Shown piece by piece: positions 29,659 through 37,951 of a stretch of DNA of 64,000 nt. Position numbers and translations under genes: made by a program. Position 1 is the first letter of the stretch; each line of letters begins with the position of its first letter. Below the pieces are notes generated by a model. The model was not told the DNA's origin, did no database searches, and saw only the letters and a program-made list of their open reading frames with translations. This DNA is from Variovorax guangxiensis (lineage in GTDB: Bacteria > Pseudomonadota > Gammaproteobacteria > Burkholderiales > Burkholderiaceae_C): the NCBI RefSeq assembly GCF_003952165.1, contig NZ_RXFT01000003.1, positions 248,001 to 312,000 on the forward strand, read 5' to 3'.

Positions 29659-30618
29659 TCAGTCCTTCGCGGCCTCTTCTGCCAACTCTTTCTGCACTTG
29701 AGCAATGGCAGCGCTCACGCGTCGCTTGAATTGCGCGGTCTGCGCCTCAAGCAGAGTCGTGTCGCCTTCTACCTGTAGCTCTTTGCGGGCCAACGTCATG
29801 ATCCGTGCAAGGCGATCCATCAGTACGGCGCTTCGTGCAACAACAAAGGTGAGGTACGCGCTCCGCAGCCTGCCTTCCTCCGCCAACTCGTTGTTTCGCT
29901 CGACCCGGCCCTGGTTGATGCCCGCATTGGCACTAGCAAGCAAGTTGGAGATCATGCGCTGCTTCTGGTCTTGGCTGGGTTCAGGGTACGGCACGAAAGT
30001 TCTCGCGGCGACTAGGTACTGCTCGCGCTCCGACTCAAGCTGCTGCAGCTTGGTTTCGATGCGAGTAACCCTCTTCCTTGCGAGCCAGATCGGACGGCAC
30101 TGCATCATTGCCTGGAAGAAGTGCTCGTTGATTTCTGCCTGCAACTCGCGCACTTCAAGGACGGTGCCGACCTCCGCCCACAGCCAGATCTTGTTAACCG
30201 TCGCGTTCATGCTCGAAAGCTCTTCGATGTCGGGACCGGCCTCGCTCATGTCCCTGCTTGGGAGGTCACCGATGAGGGATGCCGTCTTCTTATAGTCGTC
30301 AATGAACGTGTCGAAAAGGTCTTTGCGTGACTCAAGAGTGCGGTCAAGGCGCGCTTGCTCGCGATCACTCTCAACCTGCCTCGCGGCGGCTTCTCGCGCT
30401 TCCTTGAGTTGCCTGTTCGTGTTCCAGACTTGGTAAGCGGTCGTCACGAGGAGAGCGAGGCCCGTGAGGACGGGCCCCCACATCGCAGGTTCAAGGCCGA
30501 GGTACATGTTGTCCTGTGACTTCGGCGGCAGTTGGATGGTGATAGCTTGCGTTGCGGGGATCAGTGACGTAATTGAGTACGAAGACACGGCCGGCACAGG
30601 TTGGGTTGCTACATCCAT
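29659..30618 (-). CDS. Membrane-anchored coiled-coil protein of unknown function
   Basis: A 319-residue protein from the ATG at 30618. One membrane helix is seen near residues 45-66 (MWGPVLTGLALLVTTAYQVW). A long charged coiled coil follows (NRQLKEAREAAARQVESDRE), then an all-helical domain with WAEVGTVLEVRELQAEINEHFF and a second coiled coil around ETKLQQLESEREQYL. I do not recognise the family. The ATG is fused to the stop of the preceding gene as TGATG, so it is the third gene of a coupled set. The architecture suits an inner-membrane scaffold or signalling partner, which is inference. Confidence 0.75.
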   Translation of the reverse strand: MDVATQPVPAVSSYSITSLIPATQAITIQLPPKSQDNMYLGLEPAMWGPVLTGLALLVTTAYQVWNTNRQLKEAREAAARQVESDREQARLDRTLESRKDLFDTFIDDYKKTASLIGDLPSRDMSEAGPDIEELSSMNATVNKIWLWAEVGTVLEVRELQAEINEHFFQAMMQCRPIWLARKRVTRIETKLQQLESEREQYLVAARTFVPYPEPSQDQKQRMISNLLASANAGINQGRVERNNELAEEGRLRSAYLTFVVARSAVLMDRLARIMTLARKELQVEGDTTLLEAQTAQFKRRVSAAIAQVQKELAEEAAKD

Positions 30619-31448
30619 CAAGTCTTCTCCCGAGCCTTCGCGAGGCCCTTCTCAAGTCGGCTCAACAAGTCCATAAATGCAGCCGTCTCCTCCTCGATCT
30701 GCTTATCGATCCCCAGGATACGCATGCGCTCTCCAACGACCGAGAACATGAGCCCGCTCACTAAGTTCATGACCTTCGCCAGTTCCATGATCGCCAGAAT
30801 GACCGCCTCGGGACCATGCATGAAGATGGCTGAAACTTCGAACTTGTCGTCTCCCTTAGGTATCACCTCCGAGCTAAGCTGGATGCCCTCGACGTTCGGA
30901 TGGGCACCGAGGTCGATGGACTTCTCATACGCCTCACTCAGCGCGGGGCCAACGCTGGGATGCTCCGCGACAACTTCTTGAATGAGAGGCCCCCATGCAA
31001 ACAGCTTCCGTGAAGCCTTACGGCCGGCCTCATCATCGGCGCGACCAAGCCACGCCACTCTGTGCTCGTCCGACGTCGCGCACTTCCAAGCGTACACCGA
31101 AGACTCGATGATGCTGCGGAGCAGAACAGTGCTTTCAAATAGCTGGCCGCTCATCGCAAGGCGGCAAGCGCCGCGGAAGGTACCGAACGCCCGCATGAAG
31201 AGTTGCGCAGACGGGCGGCGAGTCGCGTCGACCTCGTGGAATAGGTCGGTTGATCGCATGACAAGTGCATGATCAATGCGAATAAGCACCTCAACCCACT
31301 CTGGAATAGCCGCAAACGACGCAAGAAGCTGCTCCTCGGTGAGCGCCAAGAAGTCGGTCAGCGCGTCGCGCCTCCATCGCTCAGGTACTGCTCGCCGATC
31401 TTCGTAGCGACTCAGCGCATTAACGCTGCCAACGGTCGTCGTAACCAT
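30618..31448 (-). CDS. Helical protein of unknown function, possibly HEPN-like
   Basis: A 276-residue soluble protein from the ATG at 31448. It appears mainly helical. Stretches such as GQLFESTVLLRSIIESSVYAW and the AHPN motif near residue 185 resemble proteins of the HEPN-like DUF5677 type, but a classical R-x4-6-H RNase motif is not evident. I cannot assign a function. Its start and stop are both fused to neighbouring genes as TGATG, so the three proteins should be made in fixed proportion. Confidence 0.72.
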   Translation of the reverse strand: MVTTTVGSVNALSRYEDRRAVPERWRRDALTDFLALTEEQLLASFAAIPEWVEVLIRIDHALVMRSTDLFHEVDATRRPSAQLFMRAFGTFRGACRLAMSGQLFESTVLLRSIIESSVYAWKCATSDEHRVAWLGRADDEAGRKASRKLFAWGPLIQEVVAEHPSVGPALSEAYEKSIDLGAHPNVEGIQLSSEVIPKGDDKFEVSAIFMHGPEAVILAIMELAKVMNLVSGLMFSVVGERMRILGIDKQIEEETAAFMDLLSRLEKGLAKAREKT

Positions 31449-31846
31449 CACGCTTCCTTCCCTGCCAATGCGTCGCGGACCTCACGGAGGCGGCGAAGCA
31501 GGAAGTACCACAAGTACGGGATAGCGAACACCATGAGGAAGAAGACGGCCACGACATACCAAAGGTATGGTGCTCGCCTTCGGGCCTCTTCCAGCAAGTC
31601 TGAGATTTCCTGCTGCACCCCCACAAGCGGCTTGCGTTGCTCGCGCAGCTCGTCAATCTCCAAAACGTTGCAGAACAGGCGGATGTCGAGGCCGGAACGC
31701 TGCCGCTCACGCGCACCTTCAGCTTCGCATCGCTCGATGGCCTGCATTGTCTGCCGCGTGAGTTGCCAGTCCCGGAAGTAGCCGAAGCCACACAAGACGA
31801 TTGCGCCGATCAGACCCACGATAAGCGCACGGATTCCCTTGACCAT
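31448..31846 (-). CDS. Small protein with two membrane helices
   Basis: A 132-residue protein and the first gene of the coupled set; the ATG at 31846 follows AGCGAGG. Two membrane helices (IRALIVGLIGAIVLCGFGYF near the N-terminus and YLWYVVAVFFLMVFAIPYLW near 94-113) flank a charged helical loop of about 65 residues (EIDELREQRKPLVGVQQEIS). No family is recognised. Small two-helix membrane proteins are frequent in phage defence and stress modules, which is only a hint. Confidence 0.7.
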   Translation of the reverse strand: MVKGIRALIVGLIGAIVLCGFGYFRDWQLTRQTMQAIERCEAEGARERQRSGLDIRLFCNVLEIDELREQRKPLVGVQQEISDLLEEARRRAPYLWYVVAVFFLMVFAIPYLWYFLLRRLREVRDALAGKEA

Positions 31847-32391
31847 GCCTCGCTCCTCGCTGTTTTGTCAATTTTACGAGGTCGGGGTCAGGTCGAGCAC
31901 ATTCTGCGTCGCTTACTTGGGCCGTTGCTTCTTGAATTCGTTGCTTCCGCGGCGGGCTTTGGCCGCCATCTGTCTTTCCTCGGAGGTCTTGTGCATCGGA
32001 GGGGTCAGAACGGCTTGGCTCGTCGCATGCTGCCTGTGGAATAGGGGAGCAGCTAGATCAAGGACACCGTAGCGACGCATCGCGTTCACGAATGACCGTT
32101 TTGAAGAGATCAATGTCTGCTTTGGGCCGAGGCTGCGTGAAAACAACACGGTCTAACCCCGACGTCGATCTCTCAGACCGCCCTAGGATCGATGATCGCG
32201 ATATCAAGAATGGCTTGAGGCCCCTCGAAAACTTCATCTTCACGAGTTTTCACAAAGCCTCGGCCCTTTGCAGTCTCTACTGCTTCTCCGAAACGGTCGA
32301 AAGGGATTCTTCACAAGGACGTTCTTGACACCGCCATCGCGGATAGTCGGACTATTCGCAGCCGAGCAATGGACATGTACCTTTTAAAGCT
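31847..32391. other. 545 bases without a recognisable gene
   Basis: Only frames of 60-80 codons occur here, on both strands, and they interrupt one another. None has a domain I recognise. Leftward fragments such as RVVFTQPRPKADIDLF and KRSFVNAMRRYGVLDLA could be pieces of a decayed gene in shifted frames. Upstream promoter elements of the three-gene set at 29659-31846 should lie at the left end. Confidence 0.4.
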
Positions 32392-33045
32392 CTAAGTGCT
32401 CGGTAAACTGAGATGTGAAAACGGATCGCCATAGCTCCAAAAAGTGCCACCCTTGTAGGTGTCCGGCATTTTTGGGCCAAAGAGAGCACTACGCATAGAA
32501 AGATCGACCGACACATGCTCATTGTGAGCTGCATAGTGGTAGAGCTGCAGGGCCAAGAACTGCGCTCCAATCGCGTTCAGCGCAGCCTCAAGCGTGGCAT
32601 TCGAAAAATTCGCAGAGCGCTCGTGCTTCAACTTGTTATAGCTCTTGCTCCACCAATCGGGCCGTTGGCTAGTTGTCCATCCTTGCCAAGGCTTTAGAGC
32701 TAGTTGGTAACGAGCTATGGCTACCTCACACTGTGTGAGCAGCGGGTACGCGTTCATCAAAATCGGAAAGTAATCGGTGATCTTCTCCGCCTTGGAAGAG
32801 GGGGCTAGTCGCTTGCAAAGTTCCTGAAAGATCGAATCGACCTCTGCGGAAGCAAGGACGATTAACTTCGCAAATTCGTTTGAATAACACAAAAAATTAT
32901 TTGGTGAAAACTCTACATACCGCGAGCAGGCGACGAGTTCGGCCTCGACCGCCAGAAAATAGTTCCAGTGCTTAGGTGTTGTTGGCACGTCCAAACTCCA
33001 AGTCGTATCTAACACCTGATTGTTCCACTCTCGCTTCGAACTCAT
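32392..33045 (-). CDS. Hypothetical protein with HEPN-like features
   Basis: About 217 residues from the ATG at 33045; a GTG at 33102 would add 19. The protein is helical, with EVDSIFQELCKRLAPSSKAEKI in the middle and DWWSKSYNKLKHERSANFSNAT followed by a helix LNAIGAQFLALQLYHYA. The Y-N-K-x-K-H-x-R element is typical of a large set of HEPN-like proteins linked to defence islands. The gene is AT-rich compared with the rest of the window, a sign of transfer. No ribosome site decides the start. Confidence 0.65.
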   Translation of the reverse strand: MSSKREWNNQVLDTTWSLDVPTTPKHWNYFLAVEAELVACSRYVEFSPNNFLCYSNEFAKLIVLASAEVDSIFQELCKRLAPSSKAEKITDYFPILMNAYPLLTQCEVAIARYQLALKPWQGWTTSQRPDWWSKSYNKLKHERSANFSNATLEAALNAIGAQFLALQLYHYAAHNEHVSVDLSMRSALFGPKMPDTYKGGTFWSYGDPFSHLSLPST

Positions 33046-33144
33046 GCAAACGGGTTGAGACTTCAGACAAGGTTGGTCACGTCCGACGTAGAAGATGGTC
33101 ACATCTGATAGGTGGGGACCACTAGCAACCTGTCGAAGTCGTAC

Positions 33145-34359
33145 CTACAGCGTGTACTTCCACAGATTCAAGTCCAAGTACCCGGCAAGCTGCATCTGGC
33201 TCAAAGACTTTTGATCTTCTTGCATAACGCGAATGATGCGCCGAACAATCGCGGGAATCGCGTACGCACACCGGACAGTCACGGGCAGTTCAGAAACGAC
33301 CCGCGCAATTTTGTTTCCGTTGTACTTTTTCGGAAAGTCGCGCTCAGCCTCCCAGATTTTGCGAAGCTCCTCGGAAGGCATATGCACTGGGATATCGTCT
33401 GCCCAAACGCTACTTGAAGTACGAGGTCCCTCCAATAAATGCGGAGAAGGTGGGGATAACCTGATTTTCTCCGTTTGGTGGGTGTGATCGCCCAAATGCA
33501 GCTCATCCTCGATGAGTGCTCTCAGTATCTCGCGCGCGTCGACTCCACTCTCATCAAGGTCCAGCATGTAGAACCTCAGGCGCTCGTTGGAGTAAAGCAT
33601 GCGAATGAGCGTTTGGATGCGTTGCTCCCGGCTCTTCTTGTAACGCAGTTCGCGCCGCAAACGCATCCTTTTGGTCCGAGCGGCGATCGACATGGAGGAC
33701 GAACGCAACAACTCTTGCAGTTCTTTCTCCATCGCATCTGTTTCGCGCTGGCGAACGATCACGCGACCGGTGGGCCAATCATGAAGGTCCTCACCGAGTT
33801 CGGCAACGGCAAAGTGCCAGTCATTTCCAGTGAGTTCAAGCTTGCCGTCATTCGCGTACCAAGTCGCGAGTAATGGGGAAAACTCATCTTGACCTCCCCG
33901 GATCGGAAAGTGCTTTTTTGCGACTTGCTCAAAACGAGCAACCCTGCGAACGAGCTCGGGCCAAAAAAGGACTTCAACGATAAATCCCCCGCGTTTTCTC
34001 CTAGCTTCATTGAGCATCCGGACGTGCGCTTGCAACGCTTCGTCTGGAATCGCAGTCGTCAGAAGGTAAAACTCTTTCAGCGCGGGAGTGAAATTCTCGG
34101 CTTCGTCGATCTCATGGTCGATTTCCTTGATGGTGAGTTTCTTCACCGGCCAGCGGGACTTCTTCTTGCACTGCAGGCCTACAGGGTAGATGCTCCCGCG
34201 TGACGCGACGATGTCCACACCATGCTGAACTTGCCCAGCTCTCCCATGTCGCACAAGGCGCGGGTCACCCCACATGGCCTCGAAGAGGTCGGCACATAGC
34301 TCTTCAAACTGCTCCCAGAAGCGGGGCGGCGGATACTCATACGCGACTAGGTCGGACAT
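33145..34359 (-). CDS. PD-(D/E)XK nuclease-like protein with unknown C-terminal domain
   Basis: A 404-residue protein from the ATG at 34359. The N-terminal 150 residues resemble an Mrr-like restriction endonuclease fold: Glu19/Glu20 in FWEQFEELCADLF, Asp49 in QHGVDIVA and Gln63-x-Lys65 in VGLQCKKKSRW. The rest is a helical, arginine-rich region (RTKRMRLRRELRYKKSREQR) and an end that looks like a short effector or DNA-binding domain. Such nuclease N-termini are frequent in anti-phage proteins of the STAND/Avs and related types, but no NTPase motif is visible here. Low GC and location in the island support a mobile defence role. Confidence 0.75.
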   Translation of the reverse strand: MSDLVAYEYPPPRFWEQFEELCADLFEAMWGDPRLVRHGRAGQVQHGVDIVASRGSIYPVGLQCKKKSRWPVKKLTIKEIDHEIDEAENFTPALKEFYLLTTAIPDEALQAHVRMLNEARRKRGGFIVEVLFWPELVRRVARFEQVAKKHFPIRGGQDEFSPLLATWYANDGKLELTGNDWHFAVAELGEDLHDWPTGRVIVRQRETDAMEKELQELLRSSSMSIAARTKRMRLRRELRYKKSREQRIQTLIRMLYSNERLRFYMLDLDESGVDAREILRALIEDELHLGDHTHQTEKIRLSPPSPHLLEGPRTSSSVWADDIPVHMPSEELRKIWEAERDFPKKYNGNKIARVVSELPVTVRCAYAIPAIVRRIIRVMQEDQKSLSQMQLAGYLDLNLWKYTL

Positions 34360-34853
34360 AAAACTTCGCTGGATCTGGTGCTTAGGGCAGAGAACTGCCA
34401 AATTCAGACTGCGTTGTGATTAGCTCCCACACAGCCTCGGTCGATAGTACGCTTTGACCGGTGCCGCCGAGCATCCGCGCCCCGTCTAAAGCAAGCATCA
34501 AATGCGGTCACCCCCAGAGCCAACCGAGGCCAACAACACCCCTCGAATCTCTGCTTATCCATCGCCGGTGTCTCATGGAAGCTCAGTAGTACGCCTCCAC
34601 GTGCCCATCTGCAATCCACCGCGGCGCTCGAACCGCCAACCCCACAGCCGCACTCCCCGGCGCCCTGTGCACACGCCCCGAAAGCCGCTCCCAAAGCCCC
34701 GCCCCAGGCCGAGCGGCTAAGGAAACCCCCGATACATGAATGGTCATGGACCCCCTAGCATCGGTAACAGTTTCCCTGTCGAGGTGTACGGCACGCGTCC
34801 CGGCGTCCGCCCGGTGACATGGCGTTCGTGCGTGCCTCACTGACCATCCTGCG
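34360..34853. other. 494 bases at the right border of the island, no gene seen
   Basis: GC content rises here from island level to the genomic level. No convincing gene is visible on either strand. The right part, about 34740-34850, should contain the promoter and leader of the TRAP operon, but I see no clear sigma-70 or sigma-54 motif. No tRNA or attachment-site repeat was found. Confidence 0.4.
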
Positions 34854-35426
34854 ATGACAACTCCACCCGAGTCCGGCCCAACGCTGGACGCCGCCAGCCC
34901 CCTTCCCCCCGACATCGAAGCCGCAGACGAACCGACCAAGGTTCCCCTTGCCATCGAGGACTGGCTCACGGTCATCATCATGGGCGCGCTGGCGCTCATC
35001 ACTTTTGCCAACGTCATCGTTCGCTACTTCACCGATTCTTCCTTCGCCTGGACGGAAGAGTTCTCGGTGTTCCTCATGATCATGCTGGCGCTGGTGGCCG
35101 GCTCGGCGGCGGTGGCGCGCGACCGGCACATCCGCATCGAGTACTTCTCCGAAAGCGGCTCGATGGCGCGGCGCAAGCGGCTGGCGCAGTTCGGCGCGCT
35201 GATGATCGCGGTGCTCTTCACGCTCATCGGCGCGCTCAGCATCCGCATGGTGTGGGACGACTACCGCTTCGAAGAGACGACGCCCGGCATCGGCCTGCCC
35301 TCCTGGTGGTATTCGATCTGGCTGCCCATCGTGTCCTTCGGCATCGCGCTGCGGGCCGTGGGCCTCATGATCCGGCGCGGGCGCGAGACGAACTACGACT
35401 CGGACGGCAAGGGCGACGCATCGTGA
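34854..35426 (+). CDS. dctQ: TRAP transporter small permease (DctQ)
   Basis: A 190-residue membrane protein with the four helices of the DctQ family (LTVIIMGALALITFANVIVRY, FSVFLMIMLALVAGSAAVA, LAQFGALMIAVLFTLIGALS, WLPIVSFGIALRAVGLMI) and the family motif FAWTEEFSVFLM. It forms the membrane unit with DctM. Its stop overlaps the GTG start of dctM by four bases (GTGA). Confidence 0.95.
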   Translation: MTTPPESGPTLDAASPLPPDIEAADEPTKVPLAIEDWLTVIIMGALALITFANVIVRYFTDSSFAWTEEFSVFLMIMLALVAGSAAVARDRHIRIEYFSESGSMARRKRLAQFGALMIAVLFTLIGALSIRMVWDDYRFEETTPGIGLPSWWYSIWLPIVSFGIALRAVGLMIRRGRETNYDSDGKGDAS

Positions 35427-36721
35427 TCGCCACCCTGCTCTTCGTCGCCTTCGTCGTGATGATGCTGGTGGGCGTACCCATCGGCGCCGCGCTGGGGCTT
35501 GCGGGCGCCGCCTGCATCGCACTCGCCAACAGCGACGCCCAGTGGTTCGGCCTGCTGGCCGTGCCGCAGAACTTCTATGCGGGCCTGGGCAAATATCCGC
35601 TGCTGGCCATTCCGATGTTCGTGCTGGTCGGCTCCATCTTCGACCGCTCGGGCGTGGCGCTGCGCCTCGTGAACTTTGCCATTGCCATCGTGGGGCGCGG
35701 CCCCGGCATGCTGCCGCTGGTGGCGATTGCGGTGGCCATGTTCCTCGGCGGCATCTCGGGCTCGGGCCCGGCCAATGCGGCAGCGGTGGGCGCGGTGATG
35801 ATCGCGGCCATGTCGCGCGCGGGCTACCCCGCGCCCTACTCGGCCAGCGTGGTGGGCGCTGCGGCGGCCACCGACATCCTGATTCCGCCTTCGGTCGCCT
35901 TCATCGTCTACTCGGTGCTGGTACCTGGCGCCTCAGTGCCGGCGCTGTTCGCAGCGGGCATGGTGCCCGGCGTGATGGCGGGCCTGGCGCTGATGATTCC
36001 GGCCGTGTGGCTCGCCCGCAAGCACAAGATGGGCGCGCTCGAGGCCACGCTGCCGCGCCCGCCTTTCTGGAAGAGCTTTCGCGAAGCGACCTGGGGGCTG
36101 GCTGCGCCGGTGCTCATCTTGGGCGGCATGCGCGCGGGCTGGTTCACGCCGACCGAAGCGGCCGTGGTGGCGGTGTTCTACGGCCTCTTCGTGGGCATGT
36201 GTATCCACCGGACCATCAAGGTGCGCGACCTGTTCGTCATCTTGCGCGAGTCGGGCGAGCTCTCGGCGGTGATCCTGCTGGTGGTGTCGCTGGCGGGCAT
36301 CTTCGCGTACTCGCTCTCGACGCTGGGCGTGATCGATCCGGTGACGCGCGCCATCGTGAACTCGGGGCTGGGCGAATACGGCATCCTGGCGCTGCTGATC
36401 TTGCTGCTCATCACCGTGGGCATGTTCCTCGACGGCGTGTCGATCTTTTTGATCTTCGTGCCGCTGCTGCTGCCCATCGTGCAGTACTACAAGTGGGACC
36501 CGGTGTGGTTCGGCGTGATCCTCACGCTGAAGGTGGCGCTGGGCCAGTTCACGCCGCCGCTGGCGGTCAACCTCATGGTGTCGTGCCGCATCGCGAAGGT
36601 GCGCATGGAAGAAACCGTGCGCTGGGTGGGCTGGATGCTGTTCTCGATGTTCGTGGTGATGGTGCTGGTCATCGTCTTCCCCGAACTGGCTTTGTGGCTG
36701 CCGCGCAAGCTGGGGTATTGA
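35423..36721 (+). CDS. dctM: TRAP transporter large permease (DctM)
   Basis: A 432-residue multi-pass membrane protein of the DctM family: VPIGAALGLAGAACIAL, the motif GGISGSGPANAAAVGAVMI, DILIPPSVAFIVYSV and LGQFTPPLAVNLMVSC. It carries sodium-coupled uptake of an organic acid delivered by DctP. The GTG at 35423 overlaps the dctQ stop. A long palindromic element separates it from dctP, which may reduce read-through or stabilise one side of the transcript. Confidence 0.95.
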   Translation: MIATLLFVAFVVMMLVGVPIGAALGLAGAACIALANSDAQWFGLLAVPQNFYAGLGKYPLLAIPMFVLVGSIFDRSGVALRLVNFAIAIVGRGPGMLPLVAIAVAMFLGGISGSGPANAAAVGAVMIAAMSRAGYPAPYSASVVGAAAATDILIPPSVAFIVYSVLVPGASVPALFAAGMVPGVMAGLALMIPAVWLARKHKMGALEATLPRPPFWKSFREATWGLAAPVLILGGMRAGWFTPTEAAVVAVFYGLFVGMCIHRTIKVRDLFVILRESGELSAVILLVVSLAGIFAYSLSTLGVIDPVTRAIVNSGLGEYGILALLILLLITVGMFLDGVSIFLIFVPLLLPIVQYYKWDPVWFGVILTLKVALGQFTPPLAVNLMVSCRIAKVRMEETVRWVGWMLFSMFVVMVLVIVFPELALWLPRKLGY

Positions 36722-36729
36722 AATGCGGG

Positions 36730-36840
36730 CAGCCGAACGCAGAAGGCGCAAAAGTTTCGCGAAGGTCGCAGAAGGAAGACCAAAATTCTTCAGAACTTCT
36801 GCGACTTCTGCGAGACCTTTGCGACTTCTGCGTTCGGCTG
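36730..36840. repeat. Long imperfect palindrome, copy 1 of a dispersed element
   Basis: The left arm starts CAGCCGAACGCAGAAGGCGC and the right arm is its near-complete inverse, ending at 36840, so about 45 bases on each side can pair. The arms contain short GCAGAAG/TCGC units repeated in tandem. A second copy with the same arms lies at 52741-52871. Here the element sits between dctM and dctP inside an operon. Confidence 0.85.
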
Positions 36841-36879
36841 TTCCGCTGTCCGTTTTTTGACAACGAGGAGATAGATCAG

Positions 36880-37917
36880 ATGAAATTCCGCCGCACCCTG
36901 CTCGGCCTCGCAGCCGCAGCCACCGCCCTGGGCATGTTCTCGTCCGGCGCCATGGCGCAGGCCGCCTACAAGCCCGAGTACAAGATGTCGCTGGTGCTGG
37001 GCCCGCCCACGCCGTGGGGCCAGGCCGGCAAGATCTGGGCCGACCTGGTGAAGGAGCGCACGCAGGGCCGCATCAACATCAAGCTGTACCCGGGCGTGTC
37101 GCTCATCCAGGGCGACCAGACGCGCGAGTTCAGCGCGCTGCGCCAGGGCGTGATCGACATGGCCGTGGGCTCGACCATCAACTGGTCGCCTCAAGTGAAG
37201 CAGCTCAACCTGTTCTCCATGCCCTTCCTGATGCCCGACTACGCGGCCATCGACGCGCTCACGCAGGGCGAGGTCGGCAAGGAGATGTTCAAGACGCTCG
37301 ACAAGGCCGGCGTGGTGCCGCTCGCATGGGGCGAGAACGGCTTCCGCGAGATCACCAACTCGAAGAAGCCGATCAAGTCGCCGGCCGACATCAAGGGCAT
37401 GAAGATCCGCGTGGTGGGCTCGCCCATCTACTCCGACATGTTTACCGCGCTGGGCGCCAACCCCACGCAGATGAGCTGGGCCGACGCGCAGCCCGCGCTG
37501 GCCAGCGGCGCGGTCGACGGCCAGGAGAACCCGCTCTTCCTGTTCACGGTGCTCAAGATGCAGACCGTGGGCCAGAAGTTCGTGACCACCTGGGGCTACG
37601 TGGCCGACCCGCTGGTGTTCGTGGTCAACAAGGAAATCTGGGCCTCGTGGACGCCGGCCGACCAGGCCATCGTGCGCCAGGCCGCCATCGACGCGGGCAA
37701 GGAAGAGATCGCCATCGCACGCAAGGGCCTGGTGGAAGCCGACAAGCCGGTGCTGAAAGACATCGCCGGCATGGGCGTGACCGTGACCAGCCTCACGCCC
37801 GCCGAGCGCGCCGAGTTCGTGAAGGCGACGCGGCCGGTGTACGACAAGTGGAAGTCGACCATCGGCGCGGACCTGGTGGCGAAGGCCGAGCAGGCGATTG
37901 CTGCGCGCAAGAAGTAA
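36880..37917 (+). CDS. dctP: TRAP transporter substrate-binding protein (DctP family)
   Basis: A 345-residue periplasmic receptor with a signal peptide ending near GAMAQA. It follows GAGGAGATAG at the right distance. DctP-family features are GVSLIQGDQTREFSALRQGVID, GMKIRVVGSPIYSDMFTALGANPTQMSW and DGQENPLFLF; the arginine in KIRVVGSP should clamp the substrate carboxylate. It delivers an organic acid to DctQM. The ligand is not known. It is the last gene of the transport operon. Confidence 0.95.
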   Translation: MKFRRTLLGLAAAATALGMFSSGAMAQAAYKPEYKMSLVLGPPTPWGQAGKIWADLVKERTQGRINIKLYPGVSLIQGDQTREFSALRQGVIDMAVGSTINWSPQVKQLNLFSMPFLMPDYAAIDALTQGEVGKEMFKTLDKAGVVPLAWGENGFREITNSKKPIKSPADIKGMKIRVVGSPIYSDMFTALGANPTQMSWADAQPALASGAVDGQENPLFLFTVLKMQTVGQKFVTTWGYVADPLVFVVNKEIWASWTPADQAIVRQAAIDAGKEEIAIARKGLVEADKPVLKDIAGMGVTVTSLTPAERAEFVKATRPVYDKWKSTIGADLVAKAEQAIAARKK

Positions 37918-37951
37918 TCCGGGGAGTAGCGATAGCCGCCGCGCCTGCTGC

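Noticed and set aside
31847-32391. Several 60-80 codon frames as small genes
   Set aside because: They overlap on both strands, lack ribosome sites and match no family I know.
27149-34359. Type VI secretion gene cluster
   Set aside because: Only a PAAR-type effector is present; no tss, hcp or vgrG gene is visible.
34404-34694. 96-codon leftward frame at the right border of the island
   Set aside because: Cys/Gly/Arg-rich translation without structure and no start signal.
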